64,000 nucleotides of DNA from a bacterium OL-1 (GCA_000752675.2 LM994625.1:154734-218733), one strand, 5' to 3'. Positions 52,055 through 60,685 are shown, counted from the first letter of the stretch. Made by a program: numbers and translations. Notes: a model not told the origin generated them from the sequence alone.

Positions 52055-52066
52055 GGAGAAGCCATT

Positions 52067-52678
52067 ATGGCACCCACTTCACCACGCAACGCAAGCCACT
52101 CCACGCATGCGGCCTCGGGCTGGGATACCCGTCGCATCGCGGTCACCGCGCTTCTCTGCGCCATGGCAGCCGTCTGCACGTTGCTGCTTGAGTTCCCCAT
52201 CCTGCCCGGCGTCACCTGGCTCAAGTACGATCCCTCGGGCATCGTAGCGCTCATCGCGGGCTTTGCGTTTGGACCGGCCACGGGAGCCGTGGTCTCGGTC
52301 ATTCCGTACCTGGTGCACGTTGCCACGGCAAGCGGCGTCTACGGCATGATCATGGCAATCCTCGCCACGTTCTCGCTGGTCATGCCCGCGTCTCTCATCT
52401 ACCGCAGGCAGTGCACCATGCGCGGAGCAGTGCTTGGTCTTGTGGTTGGCGGCCTCGTCTGCCTGGCTGCCTGCATCGTGGGCAACCTCATCGTGACGCC
52501 GTTCTACACCGGAATGCCACTCGATAAGGTCATCGCCCTCATCGTGCCGGCGCTGCTGCCCTTCAACCTCATCAAGATTGTCATCAACTGCGTCGTGTTT
52601 GTCCTCATCATGAGGCCCGCCTTCAAGGCAATGGGTGTCGAGGTTCCCGGCGCGAGCAACGCAGGAGACGCCCGCTAG
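52067..52678 (+). CDS. ribU: riboflavin ECF transporter S component
   Basis: Substrate-binding membrane subunit of an energy-coupling-factor transporter for riboflavin (203 residues, six hydrophobic segments). RibU features are MAAVCTLLLEFPILPGVTWL, the following LKYDPSGIVALIAGFAFGP and GNLIVTPFYTGMPLDKVIAL. Riboflavin specificity is supported by the FMN riboswitch in the leader. The next gene starts immediately after the stop codon, giving a complete S-A-T operon. Confidence 0.95.
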   Translation: MAPTSPRNASHSTHAASGWDTRRIAVTALLCAMAAVCTLLLEFPILPGVTWLKYDPSGIVALIAGFAFGPATGAVVSVIPYLVHVATASGVYGMIMAILATFSLVMPASLIYRRQCTMRGAVLGLVVGGLVCLAACIVGNLIVTPFYTGMPLDKVIALIVPALLPFNLIKIVINCVVFVLIMRPAFKAMGVEVPGASNAGDAR

Positions 52679-54499
52679 ATGGCGCAGCCAGCCACAACCT
52701 CAGCCGCCAGCGCAAACGCGAGCGAGGCGCCCATCGTCTCGCTCGCGCACGTGACGCTTTCCTATGGAGACTTGCGGGCACTCGACAACGTCTCGCTCGA
52801 CGTGCGCCAGGGAGAGCGCCTCTGTGTCCTGGGTGCCAACGGCTCCGGCAAGTCAACGCTGGCCTCGGTCATCTGTGGGCTTCTCGCCCCAGACGCTGGC
52901 GAGGTCACGCTTGTGGGCGAGAAGGTCTTTACGGCCGGCATCGCGGACTTTGATGCCTACCGCCGCGCCCGCCGCAAGCTGGGGCTGGTCTTCCAGAACC
53001 CCGAGGACCAGATTGTGACCAGCGTGGTCGAGGAAGACGTGGCCTTTGGCCCCGAGAACCTGGGCCTTCCGCCCGAGAGAATCGAGCACCTGGTTCGCCG
53101 CGAGCTGCACCGCGTTGCCATGGAGCGCTACGCAAAGGCGGACCCGGCGCGACTCTCCGGCGGCCAGCGTCAGCGCGTGACCATCGCAGGCGCGCTTGCC
53201 ATGGAGCCTCGCGTGCTGGTGCTCGACGAGCCCTCGTCTTCGCTCGACGTGCGCGGGAGGCGCTCGGTCATGAAGGTAGTCGAGAAGCTCCGCGGCGTTG
53301 GCTGCACCGTGGTCCACGTGACCCACTTCATGGACGAGGCCCTGGGCGCCGACCGCGTGGTGGTGCTCGACCACGGCCACGTTGCCCTGGTGGGAACGCC
53401 GCAGGAGGTCTTCTCGCACGTTGAGGAGGTGCGCAGCCTGGGACTGGAGGAGCCCTTCGCCGGACGCCTCTCCTCGCAGCTGCGCGAGCGCGGGCTGGAC
53501 ATCCCATGGACCTGCGACGAGGACGCGCTTCTCGCCGAGCTGGCGAGAAGAACGAGCGGCTGCCGCGCTGGACGCGTTGCCGCTGCGCCGAGCTATGCGC
53601 CTCGCGTCGGCACAGCGCCTGTGGTGCGCGCGGAGGACGTGCACTTCTCGTACGAGCAGTCCCGCCGCCGGTGCCGCGCTGACGCCGCGCCCGCAGCCCT
53701 TGACGGCGTGACGCTCGACGTGCCGCGTGGCGCGCACGTTGCGCTGGTGGGGCAGACGGGCTCGGGCAAGTCCACGCTGCTGCGCCTCATTGCGGCGCTC
53801 GAGGTGCCCGACCAGGGCAGCATTGAGGTGGACGGCATCTCCACGGCAGACCGACGCGAACGGCGCCTGCTCCATGGCCGTGTGGGCTACGTGATGCAGC
53901 GCCCAGAGCGCCAGCTCTTTGCGGAGACTGTGGCGCAAGACGTGGCCTACGGCCCCTCTAACCTGGGGCTTTCTCCCAGCGAGGTGGACCAGCGCGTGAG
54001 GCGCGCGCTCGACCTGGTGGGTCTTGCGGGCAAGGACGACGCCTCGCCGTTCCAGCTCTCCGGCGGACAGCAGCGCCTCTGCGCGCTTGCCGGCATCCTG
54101 GCCATGAAGCCCAACCTTCTCGTCTTGGACGAGCCAACCGCCGGCCTCGACCCGCGGGGCCGCCGCAAGCTGCGGCGCATACTCGACGGCCTCAACGCCG
54201 CTGGTACCACGCTTGTAGAGGTCACGCATGCCATGGAGGACGCCGCGCGGGCAGACCTCGTGACTGTGCTCGACGGCGGGCGCGTGGCGCTCGCAGGCAC
54301 GCCGGACAAGGTCTTCTCGGCAGAGAACGCCGAGAAGCTCCACGACATGGGGCTGGGCACGCCCCACCCGCTTGCGTTTGCGCGGGCTCTGGAGGATGCC
54401 GGTTGCGATCCCTTGGGAGACCCGCTCACCAACGAGGCCCTGGCAGACGCCATCGCCGACGCAACCAGCGTGCCCGCGGCCAACGGGAGGGACGAGTAG
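52679..54499 (+). CDS. ECF transporter ATPase, two domains fused (EcfA-EcfA')
   Basis: Cytoplasmic energising subunit of 606 residues containing two ABC ATPase domains in one chain. Domain 1 (about 18-260): Walker A GANGSGKST (52-60), Q-loop FQNPEDQIVTSVVEEDVAFG, signature LSGGQRQRV, Walker B VLVLDEPSSSLD. Domain 2 (about 315-560): Walker A GQTGSGKST, Q-loop MQRPERQLFAETVAQDVAYG, signature LSGGQQRLC, Walker B LLVLDEPTAGLD. Most ECF systems use two separate ATPases. It starts directly at the ribU stop and is followed two bases later by the T component. Confidence 0.96.
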   Translation: MAQPATTSAASANASEAPIVSLAHVTLSYGDLRALDNVSLDVRQGERLCVLGANGSGKSTLASVICGLLAPDAGEVTLVGEKVFTAGIADFDAYRRARRKLGLVFQNPEDQIVTSVVEEDVAFGPENLGLPPERIEHLVRRELHRVAMERYAKADPARLSGGQRQRVTIAGALAMEPRVLVLDEPSSSLDVRGRRSVMKVVEKLRGVGCTVVHVTHFMDEALGADRVVVLDHGHVALVGTPQEVFSHVEEVRSLGLEEPFAGRLSSQLRERGLDIPWTCDEDALLAELARRTSGCRAGRVAAAPSYAPRVGTAPVVRAEDVHFSYEQSRRRCRADAAPAALDGVTLDVPRGAHVALVGQTGSGKSTLLRLIAALEVPDQGSIEVDGISTADRRERRLLHGRVGYVMQRPERQLFAETVAQDVAYGPSNLGLSPSEVDQRVRRALDLVGLAGKDDASPFQLSGGQQRLCALAGILAMKPNLLVLDEPTAGLDPRGRRKLRRILDGLNAAGTTLVEVTHAMEDAARADLVTVLDGGRVALAGTPDKVFSAENAEKLHDMGLGTPHPLAFARALEDAGCDPLGDPLTNEALADAIADATSVPAANGRDE

Positions 54500-54501
54500 C
54501 C

Positions 54502-55296
54502 ATGGCACTTCGCATCTCCGTGGGCCAGTATTACGCCGCAGACTCCCCCATCCACCGGCTAGATCCCCGTACCAAGGCGGCCTGCGCCCTGGCGCTCATG
54601 ATTGCCACGTTCTTCGTGCACACGCCGCTTGGGCTGGCGGTGCTTGCGGCCAGCGTGCTCGTGCTGCTTCTTGCGGCGCGCGTCCCGGCGGGCGAGGTTC
54701 TCTCGTCCGTGCAAGGCGTGCTCTGGGTGCTCCTCATCCTTGCGGTCTTCAACCTGCTGCTCATTCGCGATGGCAGCGTGCTTCTCGCCGCCGGACCCAT
54801 CACGATAACCACGGGCGGTGCGTGGTCTGCGGTCCTCTATCCGGTGCGCGTGTTTGCCGCCATCGTGGTGGGCGCGCTGCTCCTGCTCACCACCACGCCC
54901 ACCGAGCTGGGCGACGCCTTCGACGCCGCGTGTTCGCCGCTCACCAGGCTGGGCCTTCCCGGCCACGAGCTTGCCATGGTCTTCTCGCTCATGCTGCGCT
55001 TTATCCCCACGCTGGCAAACGACGCCTCGGCAATCATGGACGCGCAGGTCGCACGCGGTGGCGAGGTGGCACGCGGCAGCCTGGGCCGGCGCCTTCGCGC
55101 GGTTGGTTCGGTGCTTGTGGCGCTCATGGCAAGCTCGATGCACCACGCCGACGACCTCGCGCGCGCCCTCGACGCGCGCTGCTACGAGAGCGGCGGCACG
55201 CGTTCGCACTGGCATCCGCTGCACTTTGGCGCGCGCGACGCCGTGGCCTTTGCGGCCACGGCAGCCATGGTCTCCCTCCTCGTCGCGCTAGGATGA
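54502..55296 (+). CDS. ECF transporter transmembrane (T) component
   Basis: Membrane coupling subunit of 264 residues with about six hydrophobic stretches. The family coupling-helix motifs are seen as AIMDAQVARGGEVARG and DDLARALDARCYESGG (the two Ala-Arg-Gly/Ala-type motifs). The opening DSPIHRLDPRTKAACALALM is typical. The ATG at 54502 is two bases after the ATPase stop. The stop TGA (55294-55296) is part of an ATGAGACAAAGGGA palindrome. Confidence 0.94.
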   Translation: MALRISVGQYYAADSPIHRLDPRTKAACALALMIATFFVHTPLGLAVLAASVLVLLLAARVPAGEVLSSVQGVLWVLLILAVFNLLLIRDGSVLLAAGPITITTGGAWSAVLYPVRVFAAIVVGALLLLTTTPTELGDAFDAACSPLTRLGLPGHELAMVFSLMLRFIPTLANDASAIMDAQVARGGEVARGSLGRRLRAVGSVLVALMASSMHHADDLARALDARCYESGGTRSHWHPLHFGARDAVAFAATAAMVSLLVALG

Positions 55297-55324
55297 GACA
55301 AAGGGAAACTCCCTTTGTCTCATC
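55292..55324. repeat. ATGAGACAAAGGGA palindrome, copy 4 (shared stop codons)
   Basis: A 33-base inverted repeat with an AAC centre between convergent genes. Its left arm provides the TGA of the EcfT gene and its right arm the TGA of the flavodoxin-like gene. Likely a bidirectional terminator. Confidence 0.9.
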
Positions 55325-55943
55325 GGATGAAGTTCATCCAGGAGCCGCCCTCTACCTCGGGCGCGGGCACGCCGGCGGCACGACCAGCCTCTATGCTCTT
55401 GAGCAGCCACGCCATGTTGCGCCCCAGGTTACGCATGGTCTTCATGCCCTCGACGTCCAGCGCGGCCTCGCCGGTCTTGGCGCCGTAGACCATGTTCCAG
55501 TACGACGAGCCCACGGTGATCATGTTGGCAATGCCAAAGTACTTGTTCATCACGTCAAACGACGCGGTGCAGCCACCGCGGCGCGCCACGGTCACGCAGG
55601 CGCCCGGCTTGAAGGCAAACTGGCCGCTCTCGCTGTAGAAGACGCGGTCGAGGAAGGACAGCACGCGGCCGGCGGGATGCGCGTAGTAGACGGGCGCACC
55701 AAAGACAAAGCCATCCGCCAGGGCGGCCTTCTCGACAAACTCGTTCACGCCGTCGTCATCAAAGACGCAACGACCAAGCTTGGGGCACTTGCCGCAGCTT
55801 ACGCAGTCACGCGTGGGCGTGAGGGGCAGGTGATAGACCTCGGTGTCTATGCCCTGCTCGGAAAGCGTTTTTGCCACCTCCGCCAGCGCGATGCCGGTGT
55901 TTCCCTTGGGGCTCACGCCCCCATTGAGCATTAGGACCTTCAC
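55320..55943 (-). CDS. flavodoxin-family NAD(P)H-dependent oxidoreductase (iron-sulfur flavoprotein-like)
   Basis: FMN-binding protein of 207 residues with a flavodoxin fold. The phosphate loop is MLNGGVSPKGNTGIAL, and GFVFGAPVYYAHPAGRVLSF forms the flavin site. A cysteine cluster CVSCGKCPKLGRC (about 47-59) matches the iron-sulfur flavoprotein type, a probable redox enzyme of anaerobes. The start is GTG 55943 with GAGGGGGAAGCAC upstream (alternative M4). In-frame codons before it come from the palindrome at 55956-55996. Confidence 0.88.
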   Translation of the reverse strand: MKVLMLNGGVSPKGNTGIALAEVAKTLSEQGIDTEVYHLPLTPTRDCVSCGKCPKLGRCVFDDDGVNEFVEKAALADGFVFGAPVYYAHPAGRVLSFLDRVFYSESGQFAFKPGACVTVARRGGCTASFDVMNKYFGIANMITVGSSYWNMVYGAKTGEAALDVEGMKTMRNLGRNMAWLLKSIEAGRAAGVPAPEVEGGSWMNFIR

Positions 55944-55955
55944 GTGCTTCCCCCT

Positions 55956-55996
55956 CTCGGATGAGACAAAGGGACTGTCCCTTTGTCTCATCCGAG
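55956..55996. repeat. ATGAGACAAAGGGAC palindrome, copy 5
   Basis: Perfect 41-base palindrome with a central T and copy-specific pairing ends CTCGG/CCGAG, lying between divergent flavodoxin-like and yfbR genes. Confidence 0.9.
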
Positions 55997-56023
55997 CGTA
56001 CCATTCTGGGAGGAGGGATTGCC

Positions 56024-56626
56024 ATGACTGAACAGTCCACGTTCTTCGCTATCGTCTCGAGAATGAAGTACATCGAGCGCTGGGCGCTCATGCGCAGCGC
56101 CCGCCCGGAGAACCTCTCCGAGCACTCCCTCGAGGTAGCGGCCATCGCACACGGCCTGGCCACGCTCGGCAACGTCCGCTACGGACGACATCTTGACGCC
56201 GAGAAGGCCGCGCTCATCGGCCTCTTCCACGACACCACAGAAATCGTGACCGGCGACATGCCCACGCCCGTGAAGTACGCCAACCGCGGCATTCGCGATG
56301 CCTACAAGGATGTGGAGAGTAATGCCGAGGACACACTACTCGACACGCTGCCAGGAGACCTGCGCCCCACCTACGAGGCAATCTTCCGCGGCGACCCAGC
56401 AGACGAGGATGACGTATACCTGCGCCGCCTGGTGAAGGCCGCCGACAAGATCTCGGCACTCATCAAGTGCGTCGACGAGGCGCAGTCCGGAAACGCCGAG
56501 TTCAAGACCGCCGAGAAGGGCATCCACGCCAAGGTGGACGAGATGGCCGCGCAGATGCCCGAGGTCGCGGACTTTGTGACAGAGTTTCTCCCCAGCTACG
56601 GCAAGACGCTCGACCAGCTGCTCTAG
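56024..56626 (+). CDS. yfbR: HD-domain 5'-deoxynucleotidase, YfbR-like
   Basis: Metal-dependent phosphohydrolase of 200 residues that dephosphorylates deoxyribonucleoside 5'-monophosphates. The HD motif residues are visible: RPENLSEHSLEVAAIAHGLA supplies the first histidine, ALIGLFHDTTEIVTGDMPTP the central HD, and LRRLVKAADKISALIKCVDE the last aspartate. The ATG at 56024 follows GGAGGAGGGATTGCC. Confidence 0.92.
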   Translation: MTEQSTFFAIVSRMKYIERWALMRSARPENLSEHSLEVAAIAHGLATLGNVRYGRHLDAEKAALIGLFHDTTEIVTGDMPTPVKYANRGIRDAYKDVESNAEDTLLDTLPGDLRPTYEAIFRGDPADEDDVYLRRLVKAADKISALIKCVDEAQSGNAEFKTAEKGIHAKVDEMAAQMPEVADFVTEFLPSYGKTLDQLL

Positions 56627-56643
56627 GCACGCAGCGCAACAAC

Positions 56644-56678
56644 GGCCGCGCGGACCGGGCGCCCCGGCACGCGCGGCC
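56644..56678. terminator. bidirectional terminator between yfbR and ade
   Basis: GGCCGCGCG pairs with CGCGCGGCC, with an inner CCGGG/CCCGG stem, between convergent gene ends. Confidence 0.7.
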
Positions 56679-56686
56679 ATCTTGTC

Positions 56687-58513
56687 CTACTCCACAACCA
56701 CTGGCACAAACTGATAGGTGTGGCAGTCCACGTAGCCTCGGTTGGTAAGCCGCAGGTCAGGGATGCAGGCAAGCGAGAGAAGCGCCATGGTCATGAACGG
56801 CGAGGGCATCGTGCAGCCCATCTTTGCCCAAGCGGCCTCGGCGCCGCGGACCTCCGCGGCGACCTCCTCCACGCTCTTGGGACTCATGAGGCCCAAAATG
56901 GGCAGCTTCACCTGGCCAAGCACCTTGCCGTCCTCAACGGCAACCTCGCCGCCACCGCAGTCCACAAGGAGGCTTGCCGCCAGGGCCATGTCCTCATCGT
57001 TGTCGCCAATGACCAGCAGGTTGTGGGCATCGTGGGCAACAGTCTGCGCAAGCGCGCCGTGGATGCCAAAGCCCTTGGCGAAGCCGTAGGCAAACGAGCC
57101 CGTGTTGTGGTGGCGCTCAAAGACAAAGGCCTTAAGGATGTCGTCTGCGGGCGAGCCCTCCAGGCAGCCGTCGACCACGGGCACCTCGAGGTGCTCCTCC
57201 TTGGTGATGGTGGAGCCGGCGCTCGAGGTCATCACGCGCACCAGCGCGCGGTCACCCGCGATGGGCGAGCCGTCCGCATGAACGGCGGGAATGCGGAAGA
57301 TCTCGGGCTTGATGTCCGCCGCCACGTGCATGGAGTTGAACATGAAGTTGGGCCAGGGGTAGGGCTCTGGCGAGAAGAGCGCCGCGCCGTCTTGGGCCAC
57401 AAGCTCACCGTCGATGAAGGTGTGCGTCACGCGGAAGTCCTTGAGATCCTCGAGAATCACGAGGTCAGCGCACTTGCCCGGCGTGACGGAGCCCAGGTCG
57501 CGCGACATGCCAAAGCAGTCTGCCACGTTGATCGTGACCATCTGGATGGCCGAGACGGGATCGATGCCATAGCCCACAGCCTTGCGCAGGATGCGATCGA
57601 TGTGGCCCTCGGAGACCAGGGTCTCGGGGTGGTTGTCATCAGAGACGAGGTTCACGTGGCGCGTATCGATGTTGTTCTCGGTGATAACGTGCGCCAGCTC
57701 CTCGAGGTTCTGCCAGGCGGAACCCTCACGCAGCTGCGCATACTGGCCCAGACGGAGCTTGGCGAGCGCCTCTTCGCGCGTGATGGACTCGTGGCAGCAG
57801 GAGATACCGGAGGCGATATAGGCGTTGAGCTGGCGGTCTGTGTCTGGCACGGTGAAGTGGCCGGTCAGGGTCTTGTCGGCCTTGAGGGTCTCGTCCATCT
57901 CGGAGAGCGGACCCTCGTCGCAGGAAAGGACGCCTGGGTCGTTCATCATCTCGCCAAGACCCACCACGGCGTCCCAGCCCATGGTCTCGCGAATGTCCTT
58001 GGCATCAATCTTGGAACCGGTGTCCTCGAAGCCCGGCACCGCGGGCACGCACGAGCCCGGCGTGACCATGCACTTGAGCGGCACGCGCTCGGAGTCGCGG
58101 ATGAGCTCCTTCAACGCGGGCAGGCCAGCGACGTTCATGGCCTCGTGCGGGTCCCAGTAGATGCCGGTTGTGCCGTGCGGCACCACGGCGCGGGCGTACT
58201 CGGAGGGGCCCACCATGGCAGACTCAACATGGATGTGGCCATCCATGAAGCCCGGCGCCACGTAGCGGCCAGCGGCATCGATAACGGTGGTCTTCTCGCC
58301 AATGCAGTGCTCGGCCGTGTGGCCACCAATGCCCAGGTACGCAACGCGCCCTGCGGCAACGGCGATGTCTGCGTCCTCAAGGACCTCGTGCGTGGTGACG
58401 CTTACCAGCCGGGCGTGACGAATGACGAGGTCAGCGGGCTCCTGTCCCTGCGCCACGCGGATGAGCGTACGGTTGCATTCCCACAGTGGACTCTTGCAGA
58501 AGCGATTGAGCAT
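56687..58513 (-). CDS. ade: adenine deaminase
   Basis: Amidohydrolase of 608 residues converting adenine to hypoxanthine and ammonia. Metal-binding GFMDGHIHVESAMV (H-x-H) is present, with HGTTGIYWDPHEAMNVAG and the C-terminal cofactor region SFAYGFAKGFGIHGALAQTV. It ends CIPDLRLTNRGYVD. The ATG is preceded by GAGAGGGGCTGTC. Near-normal length (family about 550-600). The upstream 345 bases hold palindromes rather than genes. Confidence 0.95.
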   Translation of the reverse strand: MLNRFCKSPLWECNRTLIRVAQGQEPADLVIRHARLVSVTTHEVLEDADIAVAAGRVAYLGIGGHTAEHCIGEKTTVIDAAGRYVAPGFMDGHIHVESAMVGPSEYARAVVPHGTTGIYWDPHEAMNVAGLPALKELIRDSERVPLKCMVTPGSCVPAVPGFEDTGSKIDAKDIRETMGWDAVVGLGEMMNDPGVLSCDEGPLSEMDETLKADKTLTGHFTVPDTDRQLNAYIASGISCCHESITREEALAKLRLGQYAQLREGSAWQNLEELAHVITENNIDTRHVNLVSDDNHPETLVSEGHIDRILRKAVGYGIDPVSAIQMVTINVADCFGMSRDLGSVTPGKCADLVILEDLKDFRVTHTFIDGELVAQDGAALFSPEPYPWPNFMFNSMHVAADIKPEIFRIPAVHADGSPIAGDRALVRVMTSSAGSTITKEEHLEVPVVDGCLEGSPADDILKAFVFERHHNTGSFAYGFAKGFGIHGALAQTVAHDAHNLLVIGDNDEDMALAASLLVDCGGGEVAVEDGKVLGQVKLPILGLMSPKSVEEVAAEVRGAEAAWAKMGCTMPSPFMTMALLSLACIPDLRLTNRGYVDCHTYQFVPVVVE

Positions 58514-58710
58514 GACAGCCCCTCTCGACGCCCGACTTTTAAATTGTCAAAACGTTACCAGCCCTGTGTTGCGGTGCAGCAACAATTCTGCGAGCGGTAC
58601 GCAAAGGTTTGCTCGGTGTGCAGGCTGTTCGCGCGCAAGGTCGCAGACCGAACGCCGGAATCGCTAACCAATCGAAAAATGCAGGATGGAGGGCACAGCG
58701 AGACAAACGT

Positions 58711-58816
58711 GCAGATTCCGATCGGTTAAGGGCTGCTAACCAATCGGAATCTGCAACACTGCTGCCCAGCTGCAAATTTCGATCGGTTAGGGACCGCTAA
58801 CCGATCGAAATCTGCA
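58711..58816. repeat. two adjacent hairpins of the CGATCGGTTA family
   Basis: Hairpin 1 (58711-58754): GCAGATTCCGATCGGTTA and its complement, one mismatch. Hairpin 2 (58771-58816): TGCAAATTTCGATCGGTTA and its complement, one mismatch. The two share loop sequence (AGGGNCNGC). A degraded half-copy (TAACCAATCG..., about 58665-58684) precedes them. The rest of 58514-58858 has no gene. Confidence 0.8.
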
Positions 58817-58858
58817 AGATCTCAAAGCGCCAGTGGCAATTGCGGGTCCATCCGCAAC

Positions 58859-59518
58859 CTAGCGAGAGGAGAGAAGCCCCTTGACCTGGGAGGGAAGCTT
58901 GGAAGCAAGGTCCTTTGCGACGCCGCCCACGTTTTGGGCAACCTCCCGCGCGGTGGTGGCGGCGTCACCCAGGGTGTCCGCAATCCCTCCGAGGTCGGGG
59001 TCCGTGTCGGTACCAGAGGTGGAGCTTGTGGGCTCGGGGTTGGTGGTGCCCGTCGTGGTGGTTCTCGGCGCAGTACCGCTGGAGGCACCGGCGGCCACGC
59101 TCGACACGGCGTCACTCACGCAGCTTGACACCACCGCAAAGACGATGAGGGCGACAAGTGCCCCTACCAGCACAAGCGTGATTCGCTTGAGGTTGGGGCC
59201 GCGGTGAGCACCGCGCCCATCGCCGCCGGCGGCGCCATCGTAGCCATAGCCGTAGTAGCTCGTCTGCGAGGGAGAGGGAACGGCGTTGCGCACGGGCTCC
59301 GGGGCACGTCGAGGCTCCGGGGCACGCCGGGGAGCCGCAGCCGTGCGGGAGGCCACGGGCGGCGCGTACACCGTGGCGTCGGGGTTCTCGCCGGGACGAG
59401 CGTACACCGTGGCGTCGGGGTCACCCGCGACCCTGGCGCCACCACCCATCAGGTGCGTCGCATCGTTCTCGACCCCGGAACCACCGCCTATCAGGCGCGT
59501 CTTGTCGCTCTCGTCCAT
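58859..59518 (-). CDS. single-pass membrane protein with repetitive Thr-rich N-terminus
   Basis: Protein of 219 residues with no recognised family. Residues 1-105 are disordered and repetitive: DKTRLIGGG, DATHLMGGG and two DATVYA units. One membrane segment (about 111-133, ITLVLVGALVALIVFAVVSS) follows. The C-terminal ~85 residues are Ser/Thr/Gly-rich with a final amphipathic helix. The repeated acidic-x-Thr motifs resemble Ser/Thr kinase phosphosites read by FHA domains in actinobacteria, but this is speculative. It starts six bases after the CobW gene stop, with its ribosome site over that stop, so co-expression is likely. Confidence 0.75.
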   Translation of the reverse strand: MDESDKTRLIGGGSGVENDATHLMGGGARVAGDPDATVYARPGENPDATVYAPPVASRTAAAPRRAPEPRRAPEPVRNAVPSPSQTSYYGYGYDGAAGGDGRGAHRGPNLKRITLVLVGALVALIVFAVVSSCVSDAVSSVAAGASSGTAPRTTTTGTTNPEPTSSTSGTDTDPDLGGIADTLGDAATTAREVAQNVGGVAKDLASKLPSQVKGLLSSR

Positions 59519-59524
59519 GTAGCC

Positions 59525-60685
59525 CTACTCCAGGCCGTCGACGGCAGGCGCCTCGCCCTCCCACGTGGTGAGGCAGGCGTCAAGGCCACGCTCGACAGCC
59601 TCGCGATCCATGTGGCGGCCAATAACGCAGAGTCGAACCATGCGGTCGCCCACCTTGGGATCCCAGTCGCGGCGCAGCTCGGGGATCTCCTCCATGTTGC
59701 GCTTGAGCTCGTCTTCAGGCATGAGCGCCGCCCACTGGCCGTTCTCGGTGAGCGTGAACTGCTGGCCGGCCTGCTCGAACACGTAGCACATGTCAGGGTC
59801 GTTGTTGACCCACATGAGACCCTTGACGCGAATCACGGACTCGGGCCAGTTGTTCACGAACTCGGAGAGCGAGTGGTAGTCGAAGGGCTGGCGACGCTGG
59901 TAGACAAAGGTGGAGACGTCGTACTCCAGGACCTCGGGGTTCTCGTGCTCCTCGGGGTGCTCCATGGCATCCACCCACGCAGCCGAGCCGTACGCCTCGT
60001 CAAAGCTAAAGCGACCGGTGTTGAGTAGCTCGTCCATGGGGACGTTGCCGTTCACGGCCTCCACGATGCGCGCGTGGGGCTGCAGGCCGCGCACGATGGC
60101 CTTGAGCTCGGCCACCTGCTCGGGCGTCACGCGGTCGCACTTGTTGAGCACGAGCGTGGTGCAGAACTCGATCTGCTGGATGAGAAGGCTCTCGACGTCG
60201 TCCTCCTCGATGTCGTCGGAGAGAAGGGCGTGGCCACCGTTGAACTCGTCGTACATGCGGGCGCAGTCGACCACGGCCACGATGTTGTCCAGGTCGAGCG
60301 GAGCCGTGCCGCCCTTGGTCTGGTCGCAGATGGACGAGATGGTGTAGGCAATGGGGATGGGCTCGCAGATGCCAGAGGCCTCGATGATGATGTAGTCGAA
60401 GTCGCCGGTCTCGGCGATGGACGTGAGCTGCTGCGCCAGGTCGGAGGCAAGCGTGCAGCAGATGCAGCCGTTGCTCATGGGGATGAGGCTGTCCGTGGCG
60501 GAGAGGCCGCCGTTCTTGATGAGGCTTGCGTCAACGTTAATCTCGCCGATGTCGTTCACGATGACGGCGGCGCGAATGCCCTCGTCGTTGGCAAGGATGT
60601 GGTTGAGGAGCGTGGTCTTGCCCGCTCCCAGGTAACCGGTAAGCATGACGATCTTGACCGGAGTCGTGGTGTCCTTCGTGGGCAT
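59525..60685 (-). CDS. CobW/YjiA-family metallochaperone GTPase (COG0523)
   Basis: GTPase of 386 residues of the metal-trafficking COG0523 family. Walker A is LTGYLGAGKTTLLNHIL (17-25 core). The metal-binding C-x-C-C motif is at residues 74-77 (SNGCICCTLASDL). The guanine specificity motif is in VLNKCDRV. A C-terminal CobW domain (about 240-370) begins EVLEYDVSTFVYQRRQPFDY. The metal client cannot be deduced, and no zinc-responsive site or cobalamin gene is nearby. Confidence 0.93.
   Translation of the reverse strand: MPTKDTTTPVKIVMLTGYLGAGKTTLLNHILANDEGIRAAVIVNDIGEINVDASLIKNGGLSATDSLIPMSNGCICCTLASDLAQQLTSIAETGDFDYIIIEASGICEPIPIAYTISSICDQTKGGTAPLDLDNIVAVVDCARMYDEFNGGHALLSDDIEEDDVESLLIQQIEFCTTLVLNKCDRVTPEQVAELKAIVRGLQPHARIVEAVNGNVPMDELLNTGRFSFDEAYGSAAWVDAMEHPEEHENPEVLEYDVSTFVYQRRQPFDYHSLSEFVNNWPESVIRVKGLMWVNNDPDMCYVFEQAGQQFTLTENGQWAALMPEDELKRNMEEIPELRRDWDPKVGDRMVRLCVIGRHMDREAVERGLDACLTTWEGEAPAVDGLE

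Noticed and set aside
56720-58729. 669-codon open frame on the plus strand
   Set aside because: Antisense shadow of adenine deaminase running into the hairpin region.
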